From the NCBI GenBank assembly GCA_905160935.1, contig CAJHZI010000533.1, positions 2,570,001-2,634,000 on the forward strand: DNA of 64,000 nucleotides, written 5' to 3'. The notes under the pieces are model-generated. The model worked only from the letters and a program-made list of their open reading frames with translations. It was not told where the DNA came from and ran no database searches. This DNA is from Enchytraeus crypticus (Eukaryota; Annelida; Clitellata; Enchytraeida; Enchytraeidae). Every line of letters begins with the position of its first letter. The first letter of the stretch is position 1. Positions 58,056 through 64,000 of the stretch are shown here, piece after piece. The position numbers and the translations under genes were made by a program.

Positions 58056-60242
58056 GTTTTAACAACTATTATTCTAACTGGTCGTTCACTTAAGGAGAAA
58101 ATTAATCGATTACTTAATTTTTTGTACAATTTTCGGAAACGTTTTAGCCCACAATGGTAACACTTCAGTGCCTTGTACAATTGTTGTCACTTTCAGATAT
58201 TCATTAATTTATTATTATATACTAATTCATACTAAATCATCTAATTCTCGAAATCTCTAGTTGTCGCCTCTTAGCAACGTCTCTATTTACACCACGGAAT
58301 TAAAATTAGATTCCAGTAGATTAACATAGGGCAGGTTGAATGTATATTCAAGCATATTCAGCACATTTAGGCCAGTTGCGTTGTCTAATCTAAGTAAAGC
58401 GTGTATGTTTTCTCCGCGTAATGCTGTTGGTCAAGTAATTGCATTCAACACCTGCACACTACAGGTTTTACGCCTAGAAATCTAAAGGCATGTGTGCCAA
58501 TTTCAATCTAAATGGGTGGTATGGAAAATCATGCCACTGAAATAAATTAGAGGGAGAGATGGAATAAAGGAAAGGAAATGGAAGAGGAATGTGCCTGTGA
58601 CAATTAATCAAGAGCACCTGTTCCACTATCTGTTCTGCTGTTACGGTCATTCGTGCCACAAATCTTAGTGTCTATTTCACACTGTAATTGTCGTCAATTC
58701 ACACTTCAGGCACTGATTAAGGCTGTCTTTGGTTTTGAATCGATTTTGAATCGTCTTAAACGTTTACAATGAAACAAATAGTATTTAACTTTCGAATCTA
58801 GTCTATATTGTTAACAGCTCTATTATGTGGATCAAATAACGTATCCGGGATATGGCGCAAAGGTTAATGTGATCGCCTCAGAAGCAAGTGGTCTAGATTC
58901 AAATCCCAGATAGGCCTAAGTAGTCAACAAGTAACGAATATCTTCTAAGATCCCAGTGAAGTTAATTCTGTATTGATTCTCTCAATTGGCACAATTCAAT
59001 TAACCATGGGAATGATTAGAAAACGTGCTAGGAACTCGTGAAGCAGGAACTCTTCCAGGAACTCTGGAAGACTGCTCATCAGCCATGACACTGCTACAGA
59101 GAAATGATCGTTTACAAAAGTACTATCGAAACTATGAACAGATTTAATCACATTGCAATAAAACGATATATTTTTCAATGCAATTCTATCACCACACTGA
59201 TCACATACAGTGTTTTCTTCGGGTTAGTGATTCATGATTCTTTAAAGTGGTTTAAAGTTATACTGTCCCATATTCTGATAGAAATTAGGCCAGATATTCT
59301 TCCAAGAATTTCTGAAAGCTAAAAACTGAAATGACTATTTAAATATGGACATATCTCATTTTTTAAAGAAGAAAATCACGTAAGAAATCGATCTCAGCGC
59401 ACAATATTATTACAGATTTAAAGCAATTGGCGTATGAACTAAGCCCTGCATCATTCCCAGCACTCTGTCCACACGGCTGATGAAAAACGGTTCAGATCAT
59501 TTATCACAGAGTTCACCTGGTCAGTGATCCGTGCCTCTAATTCACGCCCATGTCTGCCACTTATACTTAGCCCTGATCCGCCCAAGCCCTGATCCTTAAC
59601 CCCACTGTCTGCCCATACACCACAGCATCCTCTTATTCCATACCATCTTTCACCCAAATTGCATTTTTATAAAACAATATTGTCACACATCTAGAGTATG
59701 TAGATATCTAGAGTATGTAGATGTTAGTAAATGAAAAATAGAGAAGCAAAATCCCATAGAAGTACAACATTGGCTCTAAAGTTTATTCTAAAACAAATAA
59801 TAATTGACGGAGCCTTCATCGTATTTTGTACTAAATGATAAACGGAAAGGTCTTAATCACGTTAATTATAGGGGTTTATTGTTAGTTGCTGCATCATCTT
59901 ACTCCAAATACAATAAAATATAGTGGGTTTTATTCCATGGCTGGTCGGAAACATGATGTCATACAAATAGGCGTTCATTATTTAACTTGTTAGTTTTCTA
60001 TTATGTGACAATTAAACTACCGTACTTATTCATCCAAGTTGCAGTTTAAAGCAATTATTTATACTTAGTTAGTTTGATTTCACATTTTTTCAGCAGCGCT
60101 GCACTGATCATTATACTGTTTTGAAAATTCAATGTAAGTCTGTAGGTTTAAAATATAATCGTTCTTGAAATGGCTATTTCATTTCATTCTTCGTCTCCGT
60201 CTCCATATCAATGTATATTTCCTTCAAATCATTAATGTAATA
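58056..60242. other. Gene-free stretch
   Basis: No gene recognised. Holds the tRNA-like segment at 58848-58915 and a somewhat GC-richer patch at 59440-59650 of unknown nature. Confidence 0.4.
58848..58915 (+). other. tRNA-like segment (tRNA pseudogene or SINE head)
   Basis: GGGATATGGCGCAAAGGTTA resembles a tRNA 5' half with A box, and TCTAGATTCAAATCCCAG a T arm with B box. The 5' and 3' ends do not pair well as an acceptor stem, so a functional tRNA is unlikely. Confidence 0.4.
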
Positions 60243-60505
60243 ATCATCATCATCTTCCCTTTAATCCCAGTTTAACTAGGGTCGGGATACGAATGTTTTT
60301 TCTCCTCTCCTCTTTGTCCCATACCATATCAAAATCTCTTCCATTCGTTTTAGAAAATTTCATAGCAATTTCTGGAGCCTAGGCGCTCACCAATCGAATG
60401 CCCTTTCTGAAGTTGGTTTGGATCTTAGTGCTTTAGTCGCTTTCTACGACACGAGCAGTCACCGGTTGGTCTATTCTTCAAACAACCCGGACACAACACG
60501 GGGAA
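60243..60505 (-). mobile_element. SINE-B copy, antisense, full length
   Basis: CATCATCTTCCCTTTAATCC, TAACTAGGGTCGGGATACGA, GGAGCCTAGGCGCTCACCAA, CGAATGCCCTTTCTGAAGTT, CTTTCTACGACACGAGCAGT, CAACCCGGACACAACACGGG. Confidence 0.88.
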
Positions 60506-60885
60506 ACATTAATGTAATAAGTTTACTTAAACACCCGCCTATTGTTGTTGTTGCTGATCTCTCCATGTATCATAGGTCAAGCCCCCTTGAGCACCCTGAG
60601 GCAATTTTTGACTAGAAAGTTTAGACAGGAAAATCTTCGAGAAACGATAAAGAGAAGTACAGATAATTCAATAATATTCGCCAATTTTTAATAAAAGAAT
60701 ATAAATAATAATTTTCTTGTTAAAATGAGGTTCATTTGCATTTTCATTAAAATAATATCGTGCGGTTCACCCTCAATCCATTTAGGCTACGTCTAGTGAG
60801 ATTCGAGACACTCGTACATAAATAATAAATTTATGTATATCATATATTTAATAATTTAATTCACTATTTCTGAAGCAAGAGGTCA

Positions 60886-61173
60886 TGCTGCGTAAATGGA
60901 AAGAGAAGAGAGGCAGGGAAACCCTGAGACGAGACAAGTAGAGAGAGGGGCTTAGACCTTCCAAACTTCGCTGCTCAGTCTACCAACCTTCAACCTCTTG
61001 TCCACATACGTTACATTTGAACTACAATCGATTGTAGTTCAAATGTAACGTATGTGGACAAGAGGTTGAAGGTTGGTAGACTGAGCAGCGAAGTTTGGAA
61101 GGTCTAAGCCCCTCTCTCTACTTGTCTCGTCTCAGGGTTTCCCTGCCTCTCTTCTCTTTCCATTTACGCAGCA
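60886..61173. repeat. Perfect 288-bp palindrome
   Basis: 60886-61029 and 61030-61173 are exact reverse complements with no spacer (centre ATCGAT). Symmetry stops abruptly at both outer ends. No coding frame or SINE match inside. Confidence 0.97.
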
Positions 61174-61546
61174 CTCTCCTATTTAGCTGGAAAGGGCAAC
61201 GGGACTGAAGTTCCTGCTCTCGAAGATCAACCACATAACTAGATGGAGTGAAGGATTTGTGTCTGCCTAATCACTAGAAGTCCTGATCGACCTGAAGGAT
61301 CGAGGTCTTTTCCTCTTGATTACATTTCAAAACTGGTCTAAATAGACCAACCATTAATTTTAAATAGTCCGCATTGAACATATCTGACTAAACGATATAA
61401 TGCTAAAATAAATTCATTAATAATTATTTTAGCTCAGTATTAAAACTTAACATTAACTTTTAAATCATAGATGCTCTTAAAGGCATGAGGTGATCAGACA
61501 ATTCACTATGCAATAATAGTGCAGTGTAGAAATGGTTGTTTTCCCT

Positions 61547-61813
61547 TTGTTATGTTCCGGTTGCTTGAAGAATAGACCAGCAGTGTACTGCACGTGTCGT
61601 CAAAGGCGGCAAAAATAATATCCAAAGTTTACAAACCAACGTCAGAAACGACATTCGGATAGGTTCCAGAAATTTCTATAGATATTTAAAAGAATGAAAT
61701 GGTATGGGCATATTGAGATTGGGGTGGGACAGAGACGATTAAAGAAAGTCTATTCGTATCCCGGCCCTATTGAAATGGGATTCTAGATGATGGTGATGGT
61801 GATGATGATGATG
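61547..61813 (+). mobile_element. SINE-B copy
   Basis: TGTTATGTTCCGGTTGCTTG, AAGAATAGACCAGCAGTGTA, CACGTGTCGTCAAAGGCGGC, CCAACGTCAGAAACGACATT, then (GAT)n near 61800. Confidence 0.78.
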
Positions 61814-62000
61814 TATATAGATGATGATGATAGGAACGGTTGTTAGCAGTCTTTTTAATTTAAAAAGTATTGGCATCTCTAGTAACCTAAGAAACAAAGG
61901 AACAAACAAAAGTAAAAAAAATCCAAAAAGAACTACCAATAAACAAAAAGAAACCAAGCGTGAAGTCAAATCATATCGCGATGGCAGTTAACATCTTATC

Positions 62001-62128
62001 ACTGGCTGGAGCCAGTGGCGAAGTCGATAAGATACTCGACTGCGGATCAGTATGTGCGGGGCTCAAATCCTGGGCTCGCCCGTTACTGACATCGCTTTTG
62101 TTTAAGGAAACTGACGTTAGCTTACATG
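62001..62128 (+). mobile_element. SINE-A copy 12
   Basis: Full-length sense copy; the usual GAGTGAGGAAAC reads TGTTTAAGGAAAC. Confidence 0.85.
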
Positions 62129-62840
62129 TAACATACCGCTTATAACATCTTATCACATCGTGATAACGTTTTACCTATCCAAGCCTCTGCGTATATACTT
62201 GTATATATGGTAATAATTATAATTTTTGCAAAGATATTTGATATAAACATGAAAGAAATAAAACAATCTCAGAAATAAAGAAGTTATTCACTCCAGCTTT
62301 AATATTTCTAGATAAGTGACAATAAAGCAAAAAAATATTCGCAGCGCATTTTCAAACTTTATACATGTAGGTGAGAAAAGCTATTTTATAAAATATTTCT
62401 TACGGTTTTACCATAAGAAAGCGAAGAAAAGGTAAAATATAGTAGCATATGTCACTCGAGGTCATGACCCTGTTTGACCTCTGGGATACACTAGAACACT
62501 GGCGCGTTTCATTCATCTGTTCCCAAACCACTGCACCAGGTTATCGCATTAAAACCATAGCCTCTATCTAGACCATACATCAATAGCACGATGTATACCC
62601 AAATAAGTCACCAAATAGAAAAGTGCTTGCGTTGCGTATAGTGCCGTTGGTCAAATGTATCCAGATAATGGTTAAGGAATCAAATGATATTAGGCATTTT
62701 CTTTTATTTACTGCACTGAATTCCGATTCTTGACTCAAATGATTGTAGGAGAATGCAGGGAAGACAACACTACCACTGTGCCAGATCTATACGACCCTCA
62801 TGAGTTCATAATATGATTAAAATATGACAGTCTTTTACTG
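62129..62840. other. Gene-free stretch
   Basis: AT-rich; nothing recognised. Confidence 0.4.
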
Positions 62841-62869
62841 TTTTGTTCACTCTTCTGTTCTCTCACTCA

Positions 62870-64000
<1,131 letters not shown>

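Noticed and set aside
58848-58915. A functional tRNA gene
   Set aside because: A- and B-box-like blocks are present, but the acceptor stem does not pair convincingly; kept only as tRNA-like.
59451-59657. Gly-rich minus-strand frame in a GC-richer patch
   Set aside because: Short, no motif; possibly an unrelated repeat remnant.

Overview
This is an AT-rich animal nuclear window with spliced genes, canonical GT/AG introns, many (TA)n, (CT)n and (GATT)n arrays, minisatellites, LINE fragments and dozens of SINE copies. There is no sign of bacterial organisation. The repeat style (tRNA-derived SINEs ending in a GACGTTAAAT-type tail, plus a second SINE head carrying a CGTGTCGTAAGAGGCGACT-like core) reminds me of lophotrochozoan, probably molluscan, genomes. 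That assignment is from memory, and no species is claimed.

Layout. (1) 440-15531, plus strand: the 3' part of an animal haem peroxidase gene of the peroxidasin/myeloperoxidase family. Twelve exons can be placed. All junction phases agree and the joined frame is open for 715 codons to a stop at 15529-15531, with a polyadenylation signal candidate at 15657. All catalytic, haem-linking and calcium-binding positions that I can map by family are present. The 5' exons lie off the left edge. Its introns hold a Tc1/mariner relic, an antisense LINE fragment, SINEs, minisatellites and simple repeats. (2) 15.7-19.0 kb: SINEs and LINE tails. (3) 19025-21034, minus strand: a 669-residue single-exon frame, probably disordered, with a near-perfect PAM2 (poly(A)-binding-protein interaction) motif near its N terminus. 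(4) 21-30.3 kb: repeats, a LINE 3' end and a local duplication. (5) 30302-32920, minus strand: an 872-residue frame that starts just after a good splice acceptor, with a KEN-box-like motif and two cysteine clusters; not recognised. (6) 33-64 kb: no gene I can support. It holds SINEs, a long two-part minisatellite (35.66-36.54 kb), several inverted repeats and a perfect 288-bp palindrome (60886-61173).

The peroxidase and the two minus-strand frames are convergent. Nothing in the sequence shows that they work together; the two minus-strand frames could be exons of one locus or separate genes. The most distinctive signals are the PAM2-bearing orphan protein, the spacer-free palindrome, and a family network in which several SINE types and LINE-like 3' ends share one short tail module.
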